From positions 1-57,518 of the forward strand of contig NZ_LKBD01000034.1 in the NCBI RefSeq assembly GCF_001399975.1: DNA of 57,518 nt. The letters are read 5' to 3'. The position numbers were made by a program, and so were the translations under genes. This document shows, piece after piece, positions 17,041 to 25,514 of this stretch (the stretch's first letter is position 1; the number at the start of each line of letters is the position of its first letter). This DNA comes from Pseudoalteromonas sp. P1-9. Its GTDB lineage: Bacteria; Pseudomonadota; Gammaproteobacteria; Enterobacterales; Alteromonadaceae. The notes beneath the pieces were generated by a model. The model worked only from the letters and a program-made list of their open reading frames with translations. It did no database searches and was not told where the DNA came from.

Positions 17041-19701
17041 TTGAGCACGATGACAGAGCAGTTTTTTCGCGGTGATTACATGCCTCATGGTCACTGTTAC
17101 TTATGGCAACCTCATATTTTATGGACCCATGTCGTTTCTGATTTACTGATAGCGACCGCCTATTTTTCAATTCCTATTGCGATCGTTATCTTTATGAAAA
17201 AGCGCAATGATATTGGCTATAACAATGTGTTTTTACTGTTCTCATTATTTATTTTATTTTGCGGTATCACTCATTTATTTGGTATTTGGACTATTTGGCA
17301 AGGGGTGTATGGCTATCATGGCATGGCAAAAGCTGTAACTGCGCTGGTGTCGATGACTACTGCGTTTTATCTGTACAAACTGTTACCTGAATTACTTAAA
17401 GTACCTACTATTTCGCAATACGAAGGCATTAAGTCGGAGTATGGTGTTTCTCGTCAAGAAAACAAAAAACTAACCAGTTTACTCGAAGGTCATATTCAAA
17501 CTAAATGGATGCTTGATTCGCTACCGCTTAATTTTTTACTAGCAAATGAACAGGGTGATGTGGTGTTTGCAAATGAGTATTTTAAATCAGAGTTTGGCGA
17601 TATAAATGGCAAGTTAAGCAATTATTTAAAGGCAAATAGCCAAGAATTTGAAACCATAATCCAATCGAGTGGAAAAACCCTTGCGCTAAACGAAAATGCT
17701 AGCTTTGTTGGCCAAATCAAAACAGATAAAAAAAATCAAATTGTTGAAATTATTCTTACCAAAAAGGAGTATGCAGGTGAGGTGCAGCTACTTATTACCT
17801 TAAAAGATTTAAAAGAAGTGGCGGCATTAAAACAACAATTGGTTGAGTCAAATGCCCTTTTTGCGCGAGCTACTTCAGCCACAAATGATGGTATTTGGGA
17901 TTGGAATATTCAAACCGGTAAGCAAGTGTGGTCGCCAAAACTATTTGAGTTAATCGGTGTGCCTGAAAACCAAGAGGCGAATTATGAAACTTGGTTTAAT
18001 CACGTTCACCCCGATTTTCAAGACATAGTACAAAACGCGGTAGATGCGCATCTAAAACATAAAGAACGTTATGAAGTTGAATACCTTGGTCGTAACGCTC
18101 AAGGAGAATATAGCTGGTTTCTAACACGCGGGGATTCAATTTGTGAGAGTCACGGCAACCCCGTCACCATGTCGGGTGCACTCAGAAATATCGATGAACA
18201 AAAGAAAGCGCAGCGCTTACTTGATGAACGAACACAATTTTTAGATGCCTTATACATGGGCACAAATCACGGTATTTGGGTGGTTGAATATTTAGATAAC
18301 GACTTTAAATTTACTACTTATAATAATACCGCGCTTAAATGGGCGGGTATTTCGCAACAGCAGATTCTGAATAAACGATTATCTGAAATCACGTTTTTTC
18401 CTGCTGAAGTTAAGCAACATTTGCACGCAAAATATTTAACCTGCGTCGAGCAAAATTCGCCGCTCGAATATGTCGAGCATATTCCATTTGAAGGTGATGC
18501 TCGCTGGTTTAAAACGTCACTTTATCCGGTTAAAAAAACCGGAGATAAGCGTAATACATATCTCATCGGTAGTGCGGTAGATATTACTTCTGAAAAAGAA
18601 GCGCAGCGTCAGCTTGCTGACAGTCATAACTTTTTAGAAAGTCTATTAGACAGCTCTGTATGTGGTTTTTATATTTTTAATTTAGACACGCAACAAAATG
18701 AGCGAATTAATAAAACCTACACAGAGTTACTCGGCTACGAGTTAGATGACTTTGCAAATGATATTGATTTGATGGAGAAGTTTCACCCAGACGATCGCGC
18801 GAGCATGATTGAACATATGGAACTGATCACCCAATCAACCGGCAATGAAAAGTACTTTTTAGAATATCGCTTTCGCCATAAAAATGGTCATTGGGTGTGG
18901 TGCTATTCGGTTGATTCTGTATTGGAGCGAGATGAAAACGGTAAGCCCAAACGTATGCTAGGCACATTTGTCGATGTAAGCGACAAAAATGAATTCTTAG
19001 GTAAATTAAAGGCATCAAATGAATACTTAGAGCAGTTTGCCTTTATTGCATCACACGATTTACAAGAGCCGCTGAGAAAAATATCAGCATTTAGCGAGTC
19101 GATTTATCAGCGATTACAAGGTCAATTCAAATCGGACCCAGATAGTGAGTTTGAACTTGAGCGATTGCAGTTAGCTGCTAAACGGTTAAGTAAAATGATT
19201 GAAGATTTGCTCAAACTGTCGCGTATTAACACTAACGCTTTGTCGCTTGAAACCGTGTCATTTAATACAGTGTTAACACCGGTACTCGAAAATCTTGAGT
19301 TGAGCATTTTTCGAACTAAATCAGAAATTGAGTGCGACAACCCAGAGCTATTAATTACCGCTGATGCGGGGTTATTTGAACAGGTACTGCAAAACTTAAT
19401 TGCTAATGCAATTAAGTTTACTAAGCCAGATAACATACCTGAAATCAATATTCGGCTCACTGAGCATGAATCGTCAGTTGAAATTGTTATTGAAGATCAA
19501 GGCATTGGCCTCGACCAAAGCCATGCGAAACGCATTTTTGAACCTTTTAAACGACTGCATACGCGAGAAAAATATGAAGGCAGTGGTATTGGTCTTGCTA
19601 TTGTTGCACAAATAATCAAAGTGCATAACGCGCAAATTCGCTGTGAGAGCATAGAGGGGACAGGCACTCAGTTTATTATTAATTTGCCAAGAGAAGTGTA
19701 G
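17041..19701 (+). CDS. Sensor histidine kinase with ethylene-receptor-like membrane domain
   Basis: An 886-residue kinase. Residues 12-115 form three membrane helices of the ethylene-receptor type (PHGHCYLWQP then DLLIATAYFSIP and FILFCGITHLFG). Residues equivalent to ETR1 Asp25, Tyr32, Ile62, Cys65 and His69 are all present as Asp34, Tyr41, Ile71, Cys74 and His78; Cys and His are the copper ligands in known receptors. A short coiled coil, four PAS domains (about 150-260, 275-395, 400-520, 530-655), HisKA with His672 (ASHDLQEPLRK) and a HATPase (DQGIGL, GSGIGLAI) follow. It starts at TTG, with AAGGGA at the right distance; the ATG three codons later is poorly placed. Cognate regulators follow directly. 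Confidence 0.9.
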   Translation: MSTMTEQFFRGDYMPHGHCYLWQPHILWTHVVSDLLIATAYFSIPIAIVIFMKKRNDIGYNNVFLLFSLFILFCGITHLFGIWTIWQGVYGYHGMAKAVTALVSMTTAFYLYKLLPELLKVPTISQYEGIKSEYGVSRQENKKLTSLLEGHIQTKWMLDSLPLNFLLANEQGDVVFANEYFKSEFGDINGKLSNYLKANSQEFETIIQSSGKTLALNENASFVGQIKTDKKNQIVEIILTKKEYAGEVQLLITLKDLKEVAALKQQLVESNALFARATSATNDGIWDWNIQTGKQVWSPKLFELIGVPENQEANYETWFNHVHPDFQDIVQNAVDAHLKHKERYEVEYLGRNAQGEYSWFLTRGDSICESHGNPVTMSGALRNIDEQKKAQRLLDERTQFLDALYMGTNHGIWVVEYLDNDFKFTTYNNTALKWAGISQQQILNKRLSEITFFPAEVKQHLHAKYLTCVEQNSPLEYVEHIPFEGDARWFKTSLYPVKKTGDKRNTYLIGSAVDITSEKEAQRQLADSHNFLESLLDSSVCGFYIFNLDTQQNERINKTYTELLGYELDDFANDIDLMEKFHPDDRASMIEHMELITQSTGNEKYFLEYRFRHKNGHWVWCYSVDSVLERDENGKPKRMLGTFVDVSDKNEFLGKLKASNEYLEQFAFIASHDLQEPLRKISAFSESIYQRLQGQFKSDPDSEFELERLQLAAKRLSKMIEDLLKLSRINTNALSLETVSFNTVLTPVLENLELSIFRTKSEIECDNPELLITADAGLFEQVLQNLIANAIKFTKPDNIPEINIRLTEHESSVEIVIEDQGIGLDQSHAKRIFEPFKRLHTREKYEGSGIGLAIVAQIIKVHNAQIRCESIEGTGTQFIINLPREV

Positions 19702-19703
19702 CA

Positions 19704-20102
19704 ATGCTGAACCTAATTTTAATTGATGATGATCCCGATGAGGCTTACATCATGCGTCAGGCGCTAAAAAAGGTTGATGATGAAAAAACGCTTGCACATT
19801 TTGATGATGGTAGAGAGTTTGTTGCATCTATTGACGCTTTTGCAAACGCGAATAGCTTAGTGTTACTCGATTTGAATATGCCGCAATGCGGCGGCTTTGA
19901 CGTACTAAAATTAATTAAACAAAATAAACACGCGACTAATTTACCGGTCGTGATATATTCTAATTCAAATAGCCCTCATGATATTGAGTTGTCGTATCAG
20001 TATGGTGCTAATTCTTACGTGCGAAAGCCACAAGGCTTAAATGAAACCGTTGAATTCTTAAGCTCGCTGTTGAATTACTGGCAAAGGATCAATAAAACAT
20101 GA
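19704..20102 (+). CDS. Single-domain response regulator (Rcp1-like)
   Basis: A 132-residue receiver with no output domain: acidic residues Asp8-Asp10, phospho-acceptor Asp56 (LLDLNMP) and Lys in the KPQG loop. The layout (DDDPDEAYIMRQALKK, an extended helix 4 region) is typical of Rcp1-like partners of phytochrome-type and multi-PAS kinases. It begins 2 bases after the kinase stop and overlaps the following cyclase gene by ATGA. It is the most likely direct phosphate acceptor of the ethylene-receptor-like kinase, and could act as a shuttle or sink for the next protein. Confidence 0.92.
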   Translation: MLNLILIDDDPDEAYIMRQALKKVDDEKTLAHFDDGREFVASIDAFANANSLVLLDLNMPQCGGFDVLKLIKQNKHATNLPVVIYSNSNSPHDIELSYQYGANSYVRKPQGLNETVEFLSSLLNYWQRINKT

Positions 20103-21010
20103 ATGATCAACAAAAGTACAAATCTAATCATCTGATTTACTTGCTCGAAGATGACAGCGATGATGCTTACCTGATTAGGAATGCACTAAAGAGTGATAAA
20201 ATTGTTAGTCACTCAATTATGACTTTTGATTCATTGACGAAACTGGTTCAAGCGCTCGAAAATTTTAAGCCTGACTTAATTATTATGGATTTGAACGTCA
20301 CGGATAGTGATGGTTTTAATACCATGTTAACGGTAAAGCACAGTGCACAAGCAGTGCCTATTGTAGTGGTGACTGGAGTGGCCGATGAAGCCATGGGCGA
20401 CCGTCTGATTCAACTTGGGGCGCAAGATTATGTACCTAAGTCAGAGCTTACATCGTCGCTATTGCAGCGCGTAATTCGCTTTTCTAAAGAACGTCATCAC
20501 CTTTTACAAATACTTGAAAATTCAGCAAACCGTGATGCACTAACTAAACTATATAGCCGTAAAGCACTGGATTTAAAACTTGAAGAGCTGGTTGAACATG
20601 CGCAGCGTTACGGTGAAATGTTTGCCATTTTATTTATAGATTTGGATAACTTTAAACCCATTAATGATGAGTTTGGCCATGATGCGGGCGATCAGTTGTT
20701 GCAGCATGTCGCTAATCGCTTAGCTCTATTTAGTCGTTCCACAGATTTTGTTGCGCGCTTCGGTGGCGATGAATTTGTTACTTTGCTGCCGCACGTTAAA
20801 AGCACTGCTGATGCAGAGCAAGCAAGCCAACAGCAACTCAATGCCATTTGTGATGAATTTTATATTACTGACGTTGATGGTCAGGCGCAAAAGGTCGCAC
20901 TTTCTGCGAGTATTGGTTTTGCCTTGTATGAGCAAGATGGCTACACCGTTGCTGAGCTTATTAAAGCTGCCGACACCGCGATGTATAAAAATAAACGTAA
21001 GCACGATTAA
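20099..21010 (+). CDS. Receiver-GGDEF diguanylate cyclase
   Basis: A 303-residue response regulator: receiver (acidic Glu17-Asp19, phospho-acceptor Asp64 in IIMDLN, Lys114), then a GGDEF domain. The active site GGDEF is intact at 222-226, and the product-inhibition I-site RxxD is present five residues before it (Arg213-Asp216). It should make c-di-GMP when phosphorylated or dimerised. The ATG overlaps the stop of the single-domain receiver by 4 bases, so sensor, receiver and cyclase form one operon. It is the only clear output of that operon. Confidence 0.93.
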   Translation: MNDQQKYKSNHLIYLLEDDSDDAYLIRNALKSDKIVSHSIMTFDSLTKLVQALENFKPDLIIMDLNVTDSDGFNTMLTVKHSAQAVPIVVVTGVADEAMGDRLIQLGAQDYVPKSELTSSLLQRVIRFSKERHHLLQILENSANRDALTKLYSRKALDLKLEELVEHAQRYGEMFAILFIDLDNFKPINDEFGHDAGDQLLQHVANRLALFSRSTDFVARFGGDEFVTLLPHVKSTADAEQASQQQLNAICDEFYITDVDGQAQKVALSASIGFALYEQDGYTVAELIKAADTAMYKNKRKHD

Positions 21011-21054
21011 TTAAAGTGCTTGCTGATCGGGATGGGTCAGAAATAAACGGGAAA

Positions 21055-21102
21055 TAACCGCCAAGGTGACGCTCTACTCATAAAACGTCAGTCTTGGAGG
21101 TT
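21055..21102 (+). other. Long imperfect hairpin downstream of the cyclase operon
   Basis: AACCgCCAAGgTGACG pairs with CGTCAgtCTTGGaGGTT across a loop of about 14 bases. No T tract follows on either strand. It may be an mRNA-stabilising stem, a weak terminator or a REP-like unit; it lies between the cyclase and the convergent small gene. Confidence 0.4.
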
Positions 21103-21138
21103 AGTTGTTAATTACCTTGAACGTATTGCTAATTCAAT

Positions 21139-21339
21139 TTAATCGTAATAATCAAAGTGGCTATCGGCAATTTGCTTGTTGAGCCTAGCTTCGTCTTTTA
21201 ATAATTCTATACGCTGCCAAGGTGATAACCGTTTTTTACGGTGCACTTTCATTGGCGCGGGTTTTCCCGATGTGTAGGAGATTTGATATTTAACTTCCAA
21301 CTCATCATCATAGTCAAAATCAGATACGTCAATATCCAT
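21139..21339 (-). CDS. Small basic/acidic protein, PA3496/DUF3545-like
   Basis: A 66-residue soluble protein with an acidic N-terminus (DFDYDDELE) and a C-terminal helix WQRIELLKDEARLNKQI. The helix recalls short gammaproteobacterial families such as DUF3545 and the PA3496 envelope-integrity family; the match is by pattern only and weak. No function is assigned. It starts at an ATG with a modest purine-rich site upstream and lies downstream of, and probably apart from, the MaoP-like gene. Confidence 0.5.
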   Translation of the reverse strand: MDIDVSDFDYDDELEVKYQISYTSGKPAPMKVHRKKRLSPWQRIELLKDEARLNKQIADSHFDYYD

Positions 21340-21403
21340 TTTTTACTACCTTCTATCTCATTGCTTCGTGTTTGTTAACAACGATTAAGGTTGATAATAC
21401 CGG

Positions 21404-21715
21404 CTAAAAAGCCGCTTTTTTACTTGGCGATAAACTGTAAAAGCTATTGCTTTTTGTAATCGCTATTAGAAATTTTTTCCATAACTTTACAGCGTCAAGG
21501 GTTGCGGCTTCATCGCTGTTTAATTCTGCGACAAACATCGCCTCTTCGGCATTTTCTGGCGACAACAAGCCGTTATGCAGGCCGTATAAAGTATCACCGT
21601 ATTTAATCAGCTCTTCTGATCCGCCAATACTGAAATAGCCGCTGCGTGACAAACCATAAGGAAATGTGTCGCTGGCATAAAACGGTATTTTTCCTTGTCG
21701 GATTGCCGTTTCTAT
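21404..21715 (-). CDS. maoP: MaoP-family (DUF413/YifE) protein with non-standard start
   Basis: The protein matches MaoP, which with the maoS site helps organise the Ori macrodomain in E. coli: FPYGLSRSGYFSI, then YG..L..G...PENAEEAMFVA and KLWKKFL. Only a TTG at 21652 is available as an ordinary start, and it falls inside the conserved FPYGLSRSG block. The frame stays open upstream to a stop at 21722-21724 and encodes more family-like sequence (RQGKIPFYASDT). No ATG, GTG or TTG occurs there. ATA at 21713-21715, overlapping the stop of the upstream gene, or ATC at 21701-21703 could start it; the coordinate given assumes ATA. The protein would be about 103 residues, near the 112 of E. coli MaoP. 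A HdfR-like gene lies nearby, as in E. coli. Confidence 0.65.
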   Translation of the reverse strand: METAIRQGKIPFYASDTFPYGLSRSGYFSIGGSEELIKYGDTLYGLHNGLLSPENAEEAMFVAELNSDEAATLDAVKLWKKFLIAITKSNSFYSLSPSKKAAF

Positions 21716-21975
21716 TAGTCTTCACCTAAACCCACATACGTGAGTAATTCACTGTATGTGGCGAATGTGTCAAATCCTGAACCTTCAAGCTCGGTATTCA
21801 CACAGTTTAATAAGTTAGTCTCATGTTCGCCGTCATTTTCCGCTAGAATATCTTGGCAATATTCCAAGTAATTTAACGCAATTGAAAGCGGTGCCTTTGT
21901 GCTATTTTCAGCGATAACAAACGCCGAGCTAAGTGATACAATCAAACCGAGCGCGACCATTTTAGTGAGTTTCAT
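21715..21975 (-). CDS. Small secreted hypothetical protein (86 aa)
   Basis: A Sec signal peptide (Lys-rich start, hydrophobic core, cleavage near VIAENS) is followed by a short acidic mature protein with two Cys (in YCQDI and LLNCV) that could form a disulfide. No family is recognised. It is directly upstream of the MaoP-like frame: its TAA stop overlaps the proposed ATA start of that gene, so the two are probably cotranscribed and translationally coupled. Confidence 0.65.
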   Translation of the reverse strand: MKLTKMVALGLIVSLSSAFVIAENSTKAPLSIALNYLEYCQDILAENDGEHETNLLNCVNTELEGSGFDTFATYSELLTYVGLGED

Positions 21976-22263
21976 TGCCAGTCCCCTGGGTTAACTTCTG
22001 CGCTAAATTTAGGGCTTGTTAAGGGAAATGAAAAGCAAATAATTATTGTCGATATAACAAAAAATCTTTAAATTATTAGCTGCGGTTTTAATACTAATTC
22101 GCTTAATTAATAACGCTGTTTTGCAGCAATAAAACGTCGTTAATATCATAGGGTGAATTGCGTTATCTATTTGTTTTAAATGCAAATTTGAAATCAATTA
22201 GCAGCAGATGAGCCCCCTCTAAGAGATTAAGTGTTATTGCGAATTGGTTGAATAGGTGAAAGT

Positions 22264-23091
22264 ATGGATATTAAGGTTTTTAAGACGTTTATCGCGGTTG
22301 CGGAAAACAGGCATTTTGGCAAAGCATCGGAGCAGTTATACATTACCCAAGCTGCTGTGAGTGCACGCATAAAACAACTTGAAGAATTTTATGCCACGCC
22401 GTTATTTATTCGCGAAAAAAATAATCTGACCTTAACGCCTGCGGGTAATGCGTTACTGCCTTATGCTCATCTGGTGATTGAACAAATCGCACAATCAAAA
22501 GCTATGGTGGGCTTGGCCAGTGAGCAAAAAACGGTATTTAATATCGCAGCAACACCCAATGTATGGGATGCATATTTGTGCTCTCGCATAAATGAAATGA
22601 ATACGGTATTTGACTCGGTTGTGGTCGGTACGGAAATTTCAGTGCGAGAGGCAATCCAACGCAAACTTGATGATAAAAGTTTGCAGCTCGCTTTTTTAAC
22701 AGACCCAATTAAAGACAGTGATTTTATTAATACCCATGTTGGTGATTTTGATATTTCGCTGGTTGGCAGTTGTGCTGAGTTCAGTGAAACATGCGACAAT
22801 TATATTTATGTTGATTGGGGCATTACGTTTGCCAAAGAGCATGCGGCTCACCATAAAGTGCAACCGAGTCATCGCACCTCAGCAGCAACCATAGCGTTAG
22901 ATTTGATGTTGGCCAATGGTGGTTTTGCGTATTTACCGAGTGATCTAGTCAAATCCTATATAGCAGAAGGGCGTTTATTCAATATAAACAGCGCCATGCA
23001 GTTAAAGCGACCAGTTTATTTGACCTATAAAAAATCAGCGCCACATTCGGCGCTGACAGATGAACTTTGCTATTTACTCGCAAATAGCTAA
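22264..23091 (+). CDS. LysR-family regulator, HdfR-like
   Basis: A 275-residue LysR regulator. The N-terminal helix-turn-helix (about 1-60) reads KTFIAVAENRHFGKASEQLYITQAAVSARIKQLE and is close to HdfR, as is the NNLTLTPAGNALLPYA segment; the effector domain (90-275) is shorter and more diverged. HdfR represses flhDC in E. coli, and its gene is divergent from maoP there. A MaoP-family gene is also divergent here, with one small gene between. The 288-base divergent intergenic region is AT-rich, with no clear operator that I can defend. Ligand and target genes are unknown. Confidence 0.85.
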   Translation: MDIKVFKTFIAVAENRHFGKASEQLYITQAAVSARIKQLEEFYATPLFIREKNNLTLTPAGNALLPYAHLVIEQIAQSKAMVGLASEQKTVFNIAATPNVWDAYLCSRINEMNTVFDSVVVGTEISVREAIQRKLDDKSLQLAFLTDPIKDSDFINTHVGDFDISLVGSCAEFSETCDNYIYVDWGITFAKEHAAHHKVQPSHRTSAATIALDLMLANGGFAYLPSDLVKSYIAEGRLFNINSAMQLKRPVYLTYKKSAPHSALTDELCYLLANS

Positions 23092-23100
23092 GCGTACTAG

Positions 23101-24048
23101 CTATAGGAATTTCCAACGGCGAAACATCACTAATGCAACAACACCTATGCCAGTTAATACACCGCAAAACCAATAAAAGGCATTGGGGTTATCAACGCCT
23201 GGCATGCCGCCCACATTAATACCGAACAACCCGGTTAAAAAGCCAAGTGGTAAGAAAATGCCGGCGATAATCGACAGCATGTAGGTATTGCGGTTCATCA
23301 CTTCGCTGTTAATTTGCGCAATACGGTTATTAATCACGTCGATTTGCGCAATGTAGAAATCGATGGTGTCGACAATACGAGACAAGGTATCAAGCTCGGT
23401 CGCAAGCTCTACATGATAGTCATTAAATGCTGCCACATTGTTTTTACTCAATGCCGATAGTGCATACAATTGCGGCTTTAAAAAGCGATTTAAACGCAGT
23501 AGTTTACGGTGCTTAACACTTATCTCAGCAATGGCGTCTGAGCTAAACGCATCGTTATCTTGTGCGTTAATAAATTGCTCAATTGGCTCAATTACAGATT
23601 CAATTTTGGCATTTAGTTGGCTTAATAGCTCAATTACCAAAGATTCAAGGGTATCGGGTCCTTTATTCTTCTTTAACTGAGACGCTACCGCTTCAATTGC
23701 ACGTAAGCGCTGAATGCTACACGTAACAACGCGCTCTGGCGTGTAAAGCAAACGCACAGTTAACATATCGTCGGGCTCTTTTCCGGCATTTAGGTTTACA
23801 CCTCTTAAAATAAGGAAAAAGCTGTTCTTATCAATTTGCTGAAAACGCGGTCTTGTATCGGTGGCAAGCAGTGATTCAATAATTGATTCATCAAAACCAA
23901 GGGATTCTAACCAATGCTCAAATTCAGCCGATGAGCGATCACAGTGCACCCAATAATTTTGCTCTGCTAGTTGCTGTTCTGACGTAACAGCATTAGGCCT
24001 GTCGTTATGATTCAGTTGCCAACCTTCAATTATAAAATCATGCTTCAT
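23101..24048 (-). CDS. zntB: CorA-family zinc transporter ZntB
   Basis: A 315-residue CorA-superfamily transporter with a large N-terminal cytoplasmic domain, a long helix, and two C-terminal membrane segments. The pore signature reads GINVGGMPG, where Mg-type CorA has GMN; the extended GxNVGGxPG form is typical of ZntB. In Salmonella ZntB was first described as a Zn efflux protein, and later work supports Zn uptake with protons. The gene starts 14 bases after the mscS stop, so they form a two-gene operon. The last residues (MFRRWKFL) end normally. Confidence 0.9.
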   Translation of the reverse strand: MKHDFIIEGWQLNHNDRPNAVTSEQQLAEQNYWVHCDRSSAEFEHWLESLGFDESIIESLLATDTRPRFQQIDKNSFFLILRGVNLNAGKEPDDMLTVRLLYTPERVVTCSIQRLRAIEAVASQLKKNKGPDTLESLVIELLSQLNAKIESVIEPIEQFINAQDNDAFSSDAIAEISVKHRKLLRLNRFLKPQLYALSALSKNNVAAFNDYHVELATELDTLSRIVDTIDFYIAQIDVINNRIAQINSEVMNRNTYMLSIIAGIFLPLGFLTGLFGINVGGMPGVDNPNAFYWFCGVLTGIGVVALVMFRRWKFL

Positions 24049-24062
24049 GGTTATTTCCTAAG

Positions 24063-24956
24063 TTAGCTGTCAGCTTTGTTCATCGGTTCTGACTTATTAA
24101 CAATATTAAGTGTGCCATCAAGGTGAATATCCCGCTGCGGGAATGCAATCGTAATATCTGCTGCTTTAAACGCTTCGTCTAACCCAAATCGAATATTGCT
24201 GGCAACTAATCGTAAGCCACCTTCAACTTGTGAGTTAATCCAAAAATACACTTCAAACAGCAGCGAGTTATCGCCAAAATCTTGAAAAAAAACTAACGGT
24301 GCCCGGCCATCTTCGTTTAGTGTTTCTGGTTGCGCGTTGGCAACTTCTAACATAATACGTTTTACACTTTGACAATCGGTACCGTAGGCAACACCTACAG
24401 CTACTGTGCCGCGCACTAATTTGTCGCGTAAGGTCCAGTTGGTCACCGTGTTCTCTAATAGCTTGCTATTTGGGATCAGCATGTGAACGCCATCAACACG
24501 GCGAATACGTGTTGAGCGGGTATTAATTTCTTCAACAACACCCTTTACGCCTTCAACTTCTAAAAAATCACCAATGCGGATTGGCTTTTCGCCCATTAAA
24601 ATCCAACCACTAATAAAGTTATTGATAATGTTTTGTGCCCCAAAACCAAAACCAATCGCGATTGCACCAGAAAGAAATGCAAATGCAGTGATCGGCACAT
24701 TGATCATCGAAAGGGTTGTCATAAAAATAATAGCGAGCGCCACCACATACAAAATACGCTGTACTAAGTGAACAATATTAGGATCTTTATTTTTCTTTGT
24801 AAGGCGTTTACCAATCATTTTTATAATGAAGTGGGAAAGCCAAACACTGGCGATTAACCAAAGCGGAACGGCGAGCACTTCAATCAGTGTGACAACACGT
24901 TCATTAAATTTAAATAGCGGGAAATTGAGCCAATATTTAACTTGTTCTAACATCAA
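24063..24956 (-). CDS. MscS-family mechanosensitive channel
   Basis: A 297-residue protein with about three N-terminal membrane helices, a Gly/Ala-rich pore helix (AFLSGAIAIGFGFGAQNIINNFISG), the beta domain (GDFLEVEGVKGVVEEINTRSTRIRRVDG..IPNSKLLENTVTNW) and a C-terminal mixed domain. Size and layout fit the small-conductance MscS type, which releases solutes on hypo-osmotic shock. It is first in an operon with zntB. The start ATG follows a short leader; the opposite side is the 3' end of the rimB gene. Confidence 0.9.
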   Translation of the reverse strand: MMLEQVKYWLNFPLFKFNERVVTLIEVLAVPLWLIASVWLSHFIIKMIGKRLTKKNKDPNIVHLVQRILYVVALAIIFMTTLSMINVPITAFAFLSGAIAIGFGFGAQNIINNFISGWILMGEKPIRIGDFLEVEGVKGVVEEINTRSTRIRRVDGVHMLIPNSKLLENTVTNWTLRDKLVRGTVAVGVAYGTDCQSVKRIMLEVANAQPETLNEDGRAPLVFFQDFGDNSLLFEVYFWINSQVEGGLRLVASNIRFGLDEAFKAADITIAFPQRDIHLDGTLNIVNKSEPMNKADS

Positions 24957-25082
24957 TAAGTCCTTGTTATGATTAGTTTTTTGCTATTTTACAACAATCA
25001 GTATACACAGGAAAATTTACAATCCGTGTTGCTTGCAGCTAGCACGCAGCACCACTGGTCCATACGTCTAACTGCATTACTG

Positions 25083-25514
25083 TTAACTTTGCGAGGCGAC
25101 AAAGCCATTTGCAGGGTCAATAAAAAAGTGGTCGCCCATCGCTTGTCGACCTAATAACATTAAATAGGTCATATCTGAGCGATCGGTCAATGTTATTTCA
25201 ATATTCCATTTATGCTCGCCAAGTATCGCAGGCGTTTTAATTACATAACGCTGTTCGCTCATACCATTCGATGACTTTACTTTGCGAATATCATGCAAAA
25301 TAGCGGTACAGCGTACGGTTTTGTCTACGTTATGAATTTCAGGGTGAATATCAAACGATACTGCAGGCTTTTTATCCAATTTAGTTCGTTGAATATTATC
25401 AACATGCAGCGACGATGTTTGTGCGCCTGTGTCTACGCGCACTGTCATTTGCGTAATGCCTAAATCGGGTAGATCAATGTTTTCTACATGGCCGATAATT
25501 ATTCTGTTATTCAT
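25083..25514 (-). CDS. RimB-like retropepsin-type protease
   Basis: A 143-residue protein of the RimB / ATP-dependent zinc protease-like (DUF785) family. It contains the aspartic-protease-like motif VDTGAQTSSLH near residue 27 and the second LLGRQAMGDHF motif. In Pseudomonas, RimB is a protease that works with RimK to control glutamate tailing of ribosomal protein S6. Here it is the last gene of the rimK operon and overlaps the upstream gene by 4 bases (ATGA). The function is inferred from family and context. Confidence 0.85.
   Translation of the reverse strand: MNNRIIIGHVENIDLPDLGITQMTVRVDTGAQTSSLHVDNIQRTKLDKKPAVSFDIHPEIHNVDKTVRCTAILHDIRKVKSSNGMSEQRYVIKTPAILGEHKWNIEITLTDRSDMTYLMLLGRQAMGDHFFIDPANGFVASQS

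Noticed and set aside
24969..25154. A 61-residue open frame between mscS and rimB
   Set aside because: No ribosome binding site or family features, and it runs into the end of rimB on the opposite strand.
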